Source: an uncultured Prevotellaceae bacterium (lineage in GTDB: Bacteria > Bacteroidota > Bacteroidia > Bacteroidales > Muribaculaceae). Taken from it: DNA of 64,000 bases. The notes beneath the pieces are model-generated. The model was not told where the DNA came from, searched no databases, and saw only the letters and a program-made list of their open reading frames with translations. How positions within the stretch are numbered: the stretch's first letter is position 1; every line of letters begins with the position of its first letter. Position numbers and translations under genes: made by a program. Of the stretch, positions 35,121 through 46,900 are shown piece after piece. The stretch is from assembly GCA_900317835.1 (NCBI GenBank), contig ONIL01000009.1, positions 1 to 64,000 of the forward strand, read 5' to 3'.

Positions 35121-37538
35121 ATGAATAATATAGGAAATAATCTGATTACATTTAACGAGCTGATTGCCCAAAAGAATGCAATAATCATCCCTAAGGTTCA
35201 AAGGGACTATGCATATGGCCGTGATGAGGATAGGCCAAAGAAAATCTTGAGTGAGATTTTAGATGAGATGATTAATGCTGTTTTAAACGACACCACTACT
35301 ATACTCGATTTTGTATATGGCGGACCATATGTGCATAGAAACAATATTGATGATGGCTTCATCCCACTAGATGGTCAGCAAAGGCTCACAACACTATTTC
35401 TACTCTATTATTATGCCTCTCTATTGAAAGACGTTACTGGCAGCACGGTTAATCGACAAAATGTTGAGAATATTCTATTGAAGTTCAGATATGAAACAAG
35501 ACAGTCTGCAACAGAATTTTGCCGACACCTGATTACCGACATTCGAGATTGCTTGATTAAGGAGTACGATCCACAAAAGAAAAACCTAAAAGAACTGATT
35601 AAGGATAATTCTCTTTATTTGAGTACCTATGACAATGACCCGACCATTTCTTCAATGTTAAACGTATTAAAAGTAATTGAAGAAAAATGCATTGATCAAG
35701 GTTGTTTGAATTTAACCCCATCTCTCTGGGAGAGACTCGTAGGGCGTCGTAACATCAGATTTTACTGCTTGGCTCTTGAAAAATTCGGGTTGACTGATGA
35801 TCTTTATATCAAGATTAATGCCAGAGGTAAAAAGCTGACTCAATTTGATATTCTAAAATCAGATATTGTGGCCGCCATTAAAGCTGTGAATGATGGTCTC
35901 AAAGATGACTTTTCAGGTAAGATGGATAACCAGTGGATTGATGTCATCTGGCATCTCACTGATAAAAATGAGGACGACAAAAGAAAGGCTATCGATATCA
36001 CCAATGATGCAGATAAGAAGTATTTGACTCTTGTCCAGAACGTTTTCAGGCTTGAACAATACCGTCATGGATTGATGATAAATGATAATGACATGGTTGA
36101 TCCAGGCAAAGTTTTTACCGATGAATCCTCTATTAGAAGTTTCATGGAAATTCTTGATGTCCTATATTCAATTTATAGTATGCCGGGGTTTGAACAGCAC
36201 TGGGAGCAATACTTTTATACCGATGACAACACAATAGGGAGATCTGATAGCATTCGTCTTTTTGGGCAGAAAAAAAACTCGGTATTTAAATCTGCAACCG
36301 AAGGTCCCCTGTCTGTACCCGAGATGGTCTATTTCTATGCGCTTTATTTATTGAAGAAGAAATCCCCTTCAGGAGATATCGCTAAAAAATGCTTACGGGT
36401 CATTCGCAATTTGATGACAGCAAACGTAAGAAATGTGGATGCTCGTACCACTAAATTACATGATTTCTTAATTGAGGTTGAGTATATTATTGATCATGAT
36501 GGTGTAATTCCATATTATAGTGGCAGCTTGATGATCAATGGTGTTGACCATAAACTCGTTTTTGTACAAAACATATGGAACGAAGAGCATATCAAACAAG
36601 CTTATTTTACACCAGATGATTATCAAAAATTGCTCAAATATGAGAACCACAATATCCTGAATTGCTCATTGTTGTTGTTTATTGACTACTGCTGCAATCC
36701 ATATACAAGCAATCCAGACTACTCAACGATAGATAAAAGAAAGCTATTTGGTTTACTGGAGAAGTTTGAAATCATCTTTGACAATAACTATCAAACGCGT
36801 TTCGACATAATACGTATCGCATTCTTGGACAAGGATACCGAGTATATGCAATATGCTCCTTATATGGATATTGATCCAACCCAGCCGATGCCTCAACAAA
36901 CACAACGCTATTTCATCACTGAAGACTACAACCTAAGATCATTCTTCATCAAGAACCAGTATCGTAAAAATCAAGATGCAATCATCAGTATTCTTGAGAA
37001 TAAATTACCTAATACACCAACGATGTTGAAGGACCCATTAACTAAATGCGCTGAGTTCAACAAAGATGATTGGCGATATTATTTAGCTAAATACCCTGAG
37101 CAGTCAAATAGAGGGGGTACACGTTATGGAATAGAATTGTGGGATGATCAAGCCAATTATCCTTTGGATCTTATCATACTTAACAGCTCGCAACATAGCG
37201 AGACAAATCTTGAGTGGATGATGATGACTCACCTGTTATTTAAGAAGCTTAATAATGGGCAATTATATGAGCTTCGCGATCATGGGTGCAGCCCTGTGTT
37301 GATTACTAGCAAGAGTGTTACAATTGAATTCTTAAAAACATCCTGGGTGATTAAACCAGCGGGGGGGCTAGCATCAGATATTCAAACACAGTTCCAGAAT
37401 GAAATTAATAATGGGGGCCTCATCCTTACTCAAAATGGAGAGGAAATTACAGTTTCAATTGATTTTCAGAAGTTTGCTCTGGATTTAGATTATATTGAAT
37501 TAGGACTTAAACTTGTTGAGATAATCGAGAAGTCTTGA
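35121..37538 (+). CDS. DUF262 protein without a visible HNH domain, 805 aa
   Basis: IIPKVQRDYAYGRDEDRPKK near residue 20 and IPLDGQQRLTTLFLL near residue 84 are the DUF262 motifs, with LYIKINARGKKLTQFDILKS in the position of the family's conserved N-x-R-G-x-x-L block. No DUF1524 H...N signature can be found after it; the C-terminal 350 residues are unassigned. It may serve as the sensing partner of the HNH-bearing DUF262 protein before it, or have a divergent effector. Same strand, 33-base spacing. Confidence 0.8.
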   Translation: MNNIGNNLITFNELIAQKNAIIIPKVQRDYAYGRDEDRPKKILSEILDEMINAVLNDTTTILDFVYGGPYVHRNNIDDGFIPLDGQQRLTTLFLLYYYASLLKDVTGSTVNRQNVENILLKFRYETRQSATEFCRHLITDIRDCLIKEYDPQKKNLKELIKDNSLYLSTYDNDPTISSMLNVLKVIEEKCIDQGCLNLTPSLWERLVGRRNIRFYCLALEKFGLTDDLYIKINARGKKLTQFDILKSDIVAAIKAVNDGLKDDFSGKMDNQWIDVIWHLTDKNEDDKRKAIDITNDADKKYLTLVQNVFRLEQYRHGLMINDNDMVDPGKVFTDESSIRSFMEILDVLYSIYSMPGFEQHWEQYFYTDDNTIGRSDSIRLFGQKKNSVFKSATEGPLSVPEMVYFYALYLLKKKSPSGDIAKKCLRVIRNLMTANVRNVDARTTKLHDFLIEVEYIIDHDGVIPYYSGSLMINGVDHKLVFVQNIWNEEHIKQAYFTPDDYQKLLKYENHNILNCSLLLFIDYCCNPYTSNPDYSTIDKRKLFGLLEKFEIIFDNNYQTRFDIIRIAFLDKDTEYMQYAPYMDIDPTQPMPQQTQRYFITEDYNLRSFFIKNQYRKNQDAIISILENKLPNTPTMLKDPLTKCAEFNKDDWRYYLAKYPEQSNRGGTRYGIELWDDQANYPLDLIILNSSQHSETNLEWMMMTHLLFKKLNNGQLYELRDHGCSPVLITSKSVTIEFLKTSWVIKPAGGLASDIQTQFQNEINNGGLILTQNGEEITVSIDFQKFALDLDYIELGLKLVEIIEKS

Positions 37539-37684
37539 CCTGTCAAGATAATAACAACGATTATGAAAACAAATATAGAACGGATTAGATGAAACAGTCA
37601 GAATTGTCTAGCTAATAATTTACTAGTAGGCCTTAACCATTCATAATATTCATTACAAAATTGCTTATACTTAATTGATTTGTC

Positions 37685-40600
37685 ATGAAAGTTAATTCAG
37701 CAAAAATATATAGACAATGGGTTAAAGAAAAAGAAATTAGGCCCGATGTTGACGAAAACTTTATTGGCTGTAGCTATAATACTGGCGATAGTGTAATAAA
37801 AGGTTTCTTTAACATGTTCCATGGTATGAAACCTGATATTGAAAAATATCTTCCTTCGCTACTAGATATTGCTGAAGACAATCAAGCCATATATGAGTTC
37901 CTGCAGAATGCCGTTGACTGTAACGCAACTAAATTTTGGGCGTTCTATAATGACCGGTATTTCCTTGCCATTAATAACGGGTCGAAGTTTGATTTGGAAG
38001 GAATAGATTCAATTCTAAATATCGCTCAATCCACCAAATCTACTTCAACGAGCATCGGAAGATTGGGCATAGGATTTAAACTTGCCCACCGACTCGTCGG
38101 CAAGGGAAACGGTACGCAGGAATTGGTACATGGAAATAAAGGTCCTGTAATGTTCAGCTGGGACAAGAAAGAGCAGATGGAATTATTTTTGTTTTCCGAT
38201 GAACCTATCCAGCATGATGGACTTGACGAAAATCCATTCTTGTTCAAAATCGCCATCACTAATTTCCCGGCCAACGTGGGCGAAACTGTCAAGGACATAA
38301 ACTATCAAGATACTGTGATCTTCCCGCAATCTGAGCTAGAGGAAATGCGTGGCTACGTCTCAGAATGCCTCCAGGATTTGTTCGCTGGATCCCCGTCATC
38401 CTTTGACCAAGGAACACTATTCTTTATCAAGCTGGGTGAGAACAAGAGAAAACTGCTTGATGATGACTTGGCGACACTCAAGAACGGTATCGAGTATTCA
38501 ATGAATACGTTGAAGCAGCTTACTAACATCTGCTTCAACGGCGAATCCATCACAAAAAAGAACCTGGAGATACTTCACGCGTCCATCGATAAAGATTCAG
38601 AGGACTTCAAGGCCGTCGATCCTCAATTTAAAGAATACGACATCCTGTATTCTTTCGGCTATCTGCCTCTAGACTTCTCAACAAAAGATTACTATGAATC
38701 GGTGAGTCAGCTCAAGCAGTCACCGAACTTCTACAAGTATTTCCCGATGGGAGATGAGGTAGATAATATGGCACTGTTTGTCCATAGCGACAGTTTCCAG
38801 ATCGAAGCCAACAGGCGCAAACTTCTCAACCACCACACCAACCAGGAGCTATTGCCGAGAATCGCGAACTTTATTATTAAAACACTCCGCTATTACGGGC
38901 GCAATGATCAAGACAGTAATGATCGTGATAAATTCTTACAACTCTACGCTTCGATATTGCTCACCGACAAGCCCACTGCCCAAGAGAAAACATGGATGCA
39001 CTACATCTTTTTCAACATCTTGCATGCAGCATTGATAGAAAGAGTCCCCTACCAAAACGGCTATTCTAATTCTACAGACGGCATCAAAGTCAAAAAAGTA
39101 AAAATGGATTTCCCTCTTGACAAGGCAGGATTTAGTGATGTGCACTGGTTCTATTGGGAAGCTCAAGCTCATCCTGAAATCTGCAACGCAGCCGTTGAAA
39201 AGTTAGGACTCGAAGGATGGAATATTAATAACATCATCGAGAATGCCAATTTGGAAGAATTGAACGCTTGGCTTGACCAATGTACGGACGCTGAGTTTGA
39301 CAGCTTTATCGCAGAGATAAAAGCCACAACTTCCTCAAAAGAAGTTGTGGCGCTCTTGCCTAAGATAAAACTGTTCAAGGTTAGTACTGAAAGAAAGTCT
39401 CGTGATGAGATTATGGCTGATAGGGATTATATAATATCTTCTGATCAAATTCAATCAATAATCCCAGTACTAAAAAAAGTGGGGCTAAAATGCACTGATT
39501 GTACAATTGAGTCCCATCCACTTAGTGCTCACTTAAAACCAATAGGTGAAAAAGCGCAGTTTATTAGAGCTCGTGTCAAGATTGAAGACGATGAAAATTG
39601 GACTAAACTCACGTCTAGGGATAAACTAGAGATATTTACGACTTTTTGTGGATTCAAAGATGCCACAGAAGAGATTAAGAAACTGAAAATGTTCAAAAGT
39701 ATAGATGGTAGCGTTAGAGCTCTAAATGATTTGACTTGCTATCGCGATAAAGTTGAATCGTGGCAACGACCCTATGTCATCTGTAAGGAAGAGAACTTCA
39801 GCGAGGTACAGGATTATCTCGTCAAATCTGATCAGTTCTTTAAAGAAGTCTCTGAACGTTTCTATGGTGACATTATTTCATCCGGCACATCCATTGATGA
39901 TCTATATGTTATTTATCAGAGAAACGGAGCAACATGGCCAGAGGAACTGACCATCAATATGATTAAGGCCTATGGCTGTACCGATGAGATTTTATCCCTA
40001 CTCGAAAAAAGTCCAAGCAAAACGGCTGTCGAGGAATTCATAAAAAAGCAAGGCTATTTATGCATCAAATCCGATCAGTCATACTCTGAATCTTCGTTTG
40101 AATATCGCTTGATTGCAATTGCAACTAAGGTAGATGCGACATCTTTGCGCAACAGAATTAAAATTGACGACAGGCTTTTAACTTCTTTTGCGTCATCAGA
40201 TAAACTATCATTCATTTGTGAAGAATCACATATATCTCGCTGTTATTGGATGAAGTTGAGTGATATCCTGCCTGAAGACATGCAATGTGCGCTTTATGGT
40301 AAGGTAGCTGAAATGTTCTCCACGATACCAGATTATAAGAAGATTTTCTCGGCCGATGACAGCAATACAGGAAGCATTGAAGTCAGACTGAGAGAAGTAT
40401 TGCCGAATCAAGTGATCACTCCAGCCCAATATCTTTTCATATTGCATCTCAATTGGCAAAAGCGCAATAGTAGCATATCTTTTTGGTCAGATCTCATCAA
40501 ATTTGGGGACACTCCTGAGCAAATAGAGACCACAATGACTCAGATCTTGGATTATGCCTTCGAGAATAAACTAACCGAGGCAATGATCCATTATAAATCC

Positions 40601-41926
40601 ATTTATATTTGGAGCATAAATGTTAAGGGACGATATCTGTTCTCTAATGACTATACTCTAGAGGATGAGAGAGCATATAAAAAAATCGAACAATGGTGCG
40701 GATCTGACGAACAGAAAAGAGAATTCCTCAAGAAACTCGATTTTAAATTTGATGATTGCGAAGAGATCACTCGACGCAAAAAATTCAAGGAGGATACGCT
40801 TGAAGAGTGGGAAGGGAAAGTTTTTCCAAGGCGGTTTCTCGATTGGGTAGAAACATGGTCTCCTATTGAAGGTTCCAATCAAAAGAAAGTGCTGTTCTCA
40901 TTGACAGAAAAGTTTTATAGAGATATTACTTTAAATAAAGTATTTCTTGAAGAAGATTATAGTGGTGCAAAAGAGCTAGATACGATTATGTATAAATCAT
41001 GGAAACAAAGCGATAAGATTTCTATCTTTTGCATTGACCATGAAATGCCGTGCCGTATTGTTTATGGCGAAACGATTCTAGTACGTGAAAATGTAGGCGA
41101 TTATTATTACTTTAGTGATACAAAACATCTTTATATTAAGGCCACAAAAGAATCCGAAATTGCTTCTGTCTTGGCGCCTATAACCCAATATGGTATACCA
41201 TTTAAACTCGAGGATTTTACTTCAATTTGCTTGGGTTATTATGAGGAACAGGAAGCAATACAGCGTGAGAATGAAGCATTGCGTAAGGAAAATGAAATGC
41301 TTCGTCAGGGGAAGCATAATCGTTCTGATGAAGAAGCAAGTGCAAGAGAGAAAGAGCGCAAGGCGTATGAGCATACAATCAGAAGTTTCTTGGAAGGTTC
41401 ATTTAATCTTGACGAGTACAACAAGTCGAGCCAGCACATCGTTTCCTGTTTCAGAATTCTCTGCTTTTTAAAGAAAAACGGCTATACTATAGCCGCAGAT
41501 TTTGATGAAAAAGATTTCGTCAAATCAGGAAAGTATAGTACAATCAGGCTACAAGATGGCAAACAGGTGCATCCGTCAAGTGCCAAATGGGGTGTCTGGT
41601 ACATACATCCGAACATTTGGCGCGGCATTGTTGATGATGGCCATTGGGCTTGCATTTGCACGGGCGACAATGAAGATGACTTTGAGTTGATCAAGACGGA
41701 AGATGACTTGAAGCAGGTCGCTCAATTGGCTAAAAATGTCTTGATGAAACTACATCCGACTGGGTTCTATGACGTAATGGATGTCATTCATACGGTGTTC
41801 CCTGGAGAGAAGAACGGAGACATGGACATCCATTTAATGATCAAACTGCACGAAACGCCAAATGTGGAATTGAACAGTTTGTTCGACAAAGTGTTTGAAG
41901 GTGATAACAATAATTTTGTGATATGA
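37685..41926 (+). CDS. Sacsin-like GHKL (HSP90-type) ATPase, 1413 aa
   Basis: The Bergerat fold is clear at the N-terminus: EFLQNAVDCNA (N-box, about residues 71-81), LAINNGSKF, and GRLGIGFKLAHRLVG near 125. The remainder has long helical and unassigned regions, a coiled coil around 1190-1225 (RENEALRKENEMLRQG), and a C-terminal domain (GKQVHPSSAKWGVWYIHP). Large GHKL ATPases occur in several defence loci as ATP-dependent sensors. The first codons are duplicated in the scar ORF at 31349. The stop overlaps the next gene by four bases. Codon use changes around 39355, where an 11-bp perfect inverted repeat (39323-39351) lies in the coding sequence. Confidence 0.8.
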   Translation: MKVNSAKIYRQWVKEKEIRPDVDENFIGCSYNTGDSVIKGFFNMFHGMKPDIEKYLPSLLDIAEDNQAIYEFLQNAVDCNATKFWAFYNDRYFLAINNGSKFDLEGIDSILNIAQSTKSTSTSIGRLGIGFKLAHRLVGKGNGTQELVHGNKGPVMFSWDKKEQMELFLFSDEPIQHDGLDENPFLFKIAITNFPANVGETVKDINYQDTVIFPQSELEEMRGYVSECLQDLFAGSPSSFDQGTLFFIKLGENKRKLLDDDLATLKNGIEYSMNTLKQLTNICFNGESITKKNLEILHASIDKDSEDFKAVDPQFKEYDILYSFGYLPLDFSTKDYYESVSQLKQSPNFYKYFPMGDEVDNMALFVHSDSFQIEANRRKLLNHHTNQELLPRIANFIIKTLRYYGRNDQDSNDRDKFLQLYASILLTDKPTAQEKTWMHYIFFNILHAALIERVPYQNGYSNSTDGIKVKKVKMDFPLDKAGFSDVHWFYWEAQAHPEICNAAVEKLGLEGWNINNIIENANLEELNAWLDQCTDAEFDSFIAEIKATTSSKEVVALLPKIKLFKVSTERKSRDEIMADRDYIISSDQIQSIIPVLKKVGLKCTDCTIESHPLSAHLKPIGEKAQFIRARVKIEDDENWTKLTSRDKLEIFTTFCGFKDATEEIKKLKMFKSIDGSVRALNDLTCYRDKVESWQRPYVICKEENFSEVQDYLVKSDQFFKEVSERFYGDIISSGTSIDDLYVIYQRNGATWPEELTINMIKAYGCTDEILSLLEKSPSKTAVEEFIKKQGYLCIKSDQSYSESSFEYRLIAIATKVDATSLRNRIKIDDRLLTSFASSDKLSFICEESHISRCYWMKLSDILPEDMQCALYGKVAEMFSTIPDYKKIFSADDSNTGSIEVRLREVLPNQVITPAQYLFILHLNWQKRNSSISFWSDLIKFGDTPEQIETTMTQILDYAFENKLTEAMIHYKSIYIWSINVKGRYLFSNDYTLEDERAYKKIEQWCGSDEQKREFLKKLDFKFDDCEEITRRKKFKEDTLEEWEGKVFPRRFLDWVETWSPIEGSNQKKVLFSLTEKFYRDITLNKVFLEEDYSGAKELDTIMYKSWKQSDKISIFCIDHEMPCRIVYGETILVRENVGDYYYFSDTKHLYIKATKESEIASVLAPITQYGIPFKLEDFTSICLGYYEEQEAIQRENEALRKENEMLRQGKHNRSDEEASAREKERKAYEHTIRSFLEGSFNLDEYNKSSQHIVSCFRILCFLKKNGYTIAADFDEKDFVKSGKYSTIRLQDGKQVHPSSAKWGVWYIHPNIWRGIVDDGHWACICTGDNEDDFELIKTEDDLKQVAQLAKNVLMKLHPTGFYDVMDVIHTVFPGEKNGDMDIHLMIKLHETPNVELNSLFDKVFEGDNNNFVI

Positions 41927-43962
41927 TCAATAAACTGGAAGAATACGAGAAATTTTTCAGGCTCTTAAGGAGAGACCAAGAAAAGAAGTTTGAGCAGTAC
42001 GCATTAACTCCACTGAACGCATTATTCACAGAAGGTAAAGCGTTTCATGGTAGAATTGTGGGCGCAACTGAGCATGGTCAATTGATTCTGAAATTTGAAA
42101 CCAGATTCACTCCACGCCTAAAAGTTCCTATGGTAATGTGCGTTATCAAGCCAAAGGCTCTTGTAGACTATAGCGATCAGATTTCAAGATGGGAATGCAC
42201 CAGCATCAAATTCAGGGAGAACGCAGACGCTCATACAAGTTTCTCGGATGTCCTTCCTATATATTACTTGTCCGATAAAATGACCATTGGATGCGGTCAG
42301 ATTCGGTTAGAGATGTTCAGTACCGTGAAACAAGCATTGGAGCAGCACAAAGATTTGCAATTTGTTATGCTGGAATCACTACCTCCAACTGAACTGCTGA
42401 AAAACCTTGCTGAATATATTGTCAATCACCAAAGCGATTCTAACTTGATTCTTAAGCCAAAGAAGACATACGATGATTGGAAACCTGTAGAACTCACAAA
42501 TAAAGATGACATTGCAGGTGAGGTGCTGAAAGCTCTAGAGAATCACAATGTCTGTGTATTGCAAGGCCCTCCTGGAACAGGCAAGAGCTATACCTTGGGC
42601 TCTATTATCAGCAGAGTGACCGCTGAAAAAAAGAGCGTGTGTGTGACCACCCAAAGTAACGCCAGCTTGATTTCGCTTGTTTCTCAAGAAACAATATCGC
42701 CTCTAATTGAGAATGGCGGCCCAATCTGTAAGACCGTATTATCTTCAGAAGAGAAACGAAAGCACCCATTCTTGATGCCAGCGAGCAAGGAACTGCTGGT
42801 TCCCGAAGGTGGGTTGCTTTGTTCCACCTATTACTCCCTTTCGAGGATAATCAATACAACCAGTCATCCAATCTATGATATCATTGTTATAGAAGAGGCC
42901 TCGCAAGCTTTTCTTACGGCAATAGCTGCATTCATGCGTTTGGGCAAGAAATGTATTATCGTGGGAGACCCCATGCAGCTTGCTCCCGTCATTGAAATCA
43001 TGAATGATTCTGATTACAAGTCCATTGATATCAATACGCAAGCTAACGGAATGATGACTTATGTATTAGCAACCGAGGTGCCATGTTATAGAATTACAAC
43101 ATCATTCCGATTGACCCCGGCCAGTTCCAATCTTACCCGGAATTTCTATGGTGGCAATCTCACAAGTGTTCAAAAGGAGAGAACGCTCTTTAATGTACCT
43201 ATTGAGATGGCACCGTTCTTTCCTGATGAAGGTGGCACAATTCTGTATCATACTGCTGGCAGCGCAAGCGCTCACTGCTCAAGAGAAGCACTTGAACTTA
43301 TGAACAAGATAGTTGCAGTCTTCAAGGCATACTATCCGAAACGAAGACTGGCCATTCTCTCCCCATTTGTCCAAACGACTAAAATGCTTGAGAAAGAATT
43401 CTGTGGCGATGACCAGAAACTAGACATAATGGTTGAAACCGTGAGCCGAATCCAAGGAGAAACGGTTGACTATACGATTTACTACGTTCCATCGAGAAAT
43501 CCAGGTTTTGCTTTTTCCGACAACTTGTTCAATGTTGCTACAAGCCGTTCAAGGAGTACAACCTTACTGATAACGGACATGCCGATTGACTACATCAAAA
43601 TCGACTCTAATAAAGTTCAGAACTTTTTGAATGACTGCAAATCGGTGAATTTTGGTGATAAGCAAGAGACCTCGCTTGATATTACTAAATTCAAAAACAA
43701 CGATCGAGACGAAATCAAAAAACTCTATCCTGGACTGGAACATATAGTTGATGAGCTGCTTGACAACAATATTGAATTCAGTTTTGACGGCGACATAGAT
43801 TTGGTTGACCCCATAGGAGAGGTAATCGCTACTGCTGGATTAATTCTTTTCAATCACAAGTTAGCCATTGACCCTGCTGATAATCAGTCGCAAAAAGTCT
43901 TTGAACGCGAAGGCTATCGAACTATTTCATCAGATCATTTTTCTATTGAACTATTAAAATAA
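41923..43962 (+). CDS. UPF1/Dna2-like SF1 helicase with a shared C-terminal domain, 679 aa
   Basis: Walker A GPPGTGKS is at residues 215-222, DE-box VIEEASQA near 323, VGDPMQLAPV motif III, and motifs V/VI with VSRIQGETVDYT and NVATSRSRSTTLL. The final 85 residues (LYPGLEHIVDELLDNNIEF onward) are homologous to the end of the next protein (LFPGLEEVVKQLIQNKIGF) and are not part of the helicase fold. Start fixed by ATGA overlap with the GHKL gene, so translation is coupled; the next gene begins eight bases later. Probably part of one complex with those neighbours. Confidence 0.85.
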   Translation: MINKLEEYEKFFRLLRRDQEKKFEQYALTPLNALFTEGKAFHGRIVGATEHGQLILKFETRFTPRLKVPMVMCVIKPKALVDYSDQISRWECTSIKFRENADAHTSFSDVLPIYYLSDKMTIGCGQIRLEMFSTVKQALEQHKDLQFVMLESLPPTELLKNLAEYIVNHQSDSNLILKPKKTYDDWKPVELTNKDDIAGEVLKALENHNVCVLQGPPGTGKSYTLGSIISRVTAEKKSVCVTTQSNASLISLVSQETISPLIENGGPICKTVLSSEEKRKHPFLMPASKELLVPEGGLLCSTYYSLSRIINTTSHPIYDIIVIEEASQAFLTAIAAFMRLGKKCIIVGDPMQLAPVIEIMNDSDYKSIDINTQANGMMTYVLATEVPCYRITTSFRLTPASSNLTRNFYGGNLTSVQKERTLFNVPIEMAPFFPDEGGTILYHTAGSASAHCSREALELMNKIVAVFKAYYPKRRLAILSPFVQTTKMLEKEFCGDDQKLDIMVETVSRIQGETVDYTIYYVPSRNPGFAFSDNLFNVATSRSRSTTLLITDMPIDYIKIDSNKVQNFLNDCKSVNFGDKQETSLDITKFKNNDRDEIKKLYPGLEHIVDELLDNNIEFSFDGDIDLVDPIGEVIATAGLILFNHKLAIDPADNQSQKVFEREGYRTISSDHFSIELLK

Positions 43963-43970
43963 TATCAGAT

Positions 43971-46900
43971 ATGTTACCACTACAACAAGCATACGAAGTA
44001 CGCTCATCGGTACTCGAATATATAAAAGCCACATTCCATTTCAAGGACGCCGATGTAGGCAAGGCTTTTTATCGCTTTATTGAGGATGAAAAAACGGGCC
44101 TCTTCAAAGGTCCATACGTGTCGTTGAAAACACCGTTCATTAAGGCAAAAGATGACGAGGTGATTCCGCTTGAAATCACTCCATCGTTCAAGCCACATCG
44201 ACATCAGGTGCAAGCATTCAATCGTCTCACGACACGAGACGGACACCAGCCGCAACCCACATTGCTTACCACAGGTACGGGCTCAGGTAAGACCGAATGC
44301 TTTTTATTTCCTGTGCTTGACTACGTTTATCGCATCAATCAGTACGAGCGACAGCAAGGTGTGAAGGTCATCATCATGTACCCGATGAATGCGCTTGCCA
44401 GCGATCAAGCAAAGCGTTTAGCGGAAGCCATCTGGAATGATGATCGCCTACGTGATAAAGTAACGGCTGGTCTCTTTATCGGCGAGGGGGAAAATCCCAA
44501 AAACCATCCTACTCAGATGGGTGAGCACAACATTATTGAAAGCCGCCGTGCTATTATAGAAACCGTTCCTGACATTCTGCTCACTAACTTCAAGATGCTA
44601 GACTATGGCTTGATGCAGCAAAAGTATATGGATCTTTGGAAAGGCAACATCGGCGAGAAAGAACCCATGCTCCGCTTCATCGTGCTTGACGAGTTACATA
44701 CCTACGACGGCGCACAAGGAACAGATGTGGCAAATCTCATTCGTCGCTTGAAACTGAAACTCAATATTTCCGAAGGAACATTGACCCCAATAGGAACAAG
44801 TGCAACCATTGGTAGTGGCCCCGAATCAAAACAGTTGCTCTGCTCTTATGCTAGTGATGTATTTGGCGAGGAGTTTACTGAAGACAGCATTATTGAAGAG
44901 CATCGTGTCGCAGTTGATGATTTCTTTAGTGATGACCTCAGTGATTTCATCCCTATCATCGAACAACTAAGAAAACTCGACACTAAGAAAACGCCATCGA
45001 CAGAGAATTATATTGATGACGCGAGAAAAGTGTGGCTTAATGACTGCCCTAACGACCCCATTGAGATAGGCGATCGACTGCGCAAATTGAAGATTGCACG
45101 CGACCTGCTCAGCGTTACATCTAAGGGTGTCTTGACGCTTACGCTATTAAAAGAGCACCTTGGTAGGGAAAACTTGAAATTCCAGCGCTTATTAATAGAA
45201 CGTCCTGATTTTGCGACCATTGTTATTGAATCGCTCTTGGCACTTATCAGTGAAGCCAAGTTGCCTGATGATAACGGAAAACCTCGCTTTCCTTTGCTCT
45301 TCCTGCAAATCCAGTTGTGGCAACGTGAGTTAAGCGGTATTCAGCGTTTCGTTCAAGCCGAGCCCGAATTTACGTGGCGTGACTCTATTCCTCGTGACGA
45401 ACGTATAGCGTTGCCTATCTATTACTGCCGTGATTGTGGTTCAAGCGGATGGCTGACCACAAAGAAAGAAACCGAAAACCGCTACTCGGCAGATTCTTCC
45501 CGTATCAATAGTGCTTTCATGGACGGCAGCAGAGATATATGCCTGTTGAACACTGCGACCCAGCAACATGAGCCTATCTTGGAATATAACAATGGTGAAC
45601 TGTCGGACAACTATGAGGATTACATCCACATTGACGACCTCACCATTGGCAAAAAGGGTGAACCAGGAACGCTGCGCGTGAGGGTGGCAAGCCGCAGACA
45701 TCTCACACCAAGAAATAATGCTGTTCTTGACAAGAAGTGTCCGCTTTGCATGAGCGATTCGTTATCAATAGTTGGTGGCCGCACCTCAACCTTGTCATCC
45801 GTAGCTGTAAGCCAAATCATGTCGAGCGACTTTGACACGCCAGACGGGTCACGACGCAAAATGCTTATATTCAGCAATTCGGTACAGGATGCTGCCCACT
45901 TGGCTGGTTTCTACGAGGTGAGGACCTTCCGCTTCCTTTTCCGTCAGAGTATACAATTTTACTTAAAGCATGTGGGTCATGCAGTCTCTCTAAAGGAACT
46001 GCAAGACGGCTTCAAGAAATTCTGGAAAGAACGTCTAGAAGGCGATGAGTATTACTATCGCTTTATGCCTGACGAATACATTGAGAAGATTGATCTCACC
46101 AAGAACTACCGTACGCCATCAGGCGATCTTTCCGACAAGTTTAAAACTGAGTTTGACCTGCGCGTTGATTGGGAGATTTGCTCTGAATTCGGCATGATGT
46201 CTCAGCTCGGTAGAACACTTGAAAAGATGGGGTCGAGTGCAACGTTTTTCAAAGAAGAAACACTGCAACAAGTATTCGATAAGTTGGTACCATGGGTTAA
46301 AGCAAACAACTTGGAGTTCATTGCCGAGAACAAGGAATTGTTTTTGCGTTTCGTCAATGGTATACTTCACCGTCTGCGCTCACGAGGTGGAGTTGATCAT
46401 GAATTCTTGCGGTTATATCGCACGCAAAAACTAGCAATACCAATGCTGAACTGGCCAAGGATGTATGACGTTCACTTTTTGTATAAGAAGTTCGGTCGCA
46501 ACCGTGTGCCTCACATGATAGGCTATGAATTCACTCGCAAGAAAGACGAAATCATTGATGTAACATCCATTAGGAACAAACGTTCCAATTGGTTCTTCAG
46601 TTATTTCGTCAAGAGCCTATTTACCCCTACTCAACAAGTTTTCCAGCCTAACCCTGAAGTAATTAATGAGTTTTACCAAAAACTGCTGGAAGCGCTCAGT
46701 GAATATGGTGTGCTCGACAAGAAAGAGGCTAATGGCATCACTAATTTTGCAATCACTCCTGATGCGTTGTTTGTAGAGCCACAAGTGAAGGCTATCCGTT
46801 GCGAGCGCTGTGAGTCTCACATGTTCGTAGCCAAAAGCGACACGCTCACCGAGGATATGCACTGTCTTGACTACAAGTGCATTGAAGGTGTGTATAATCA

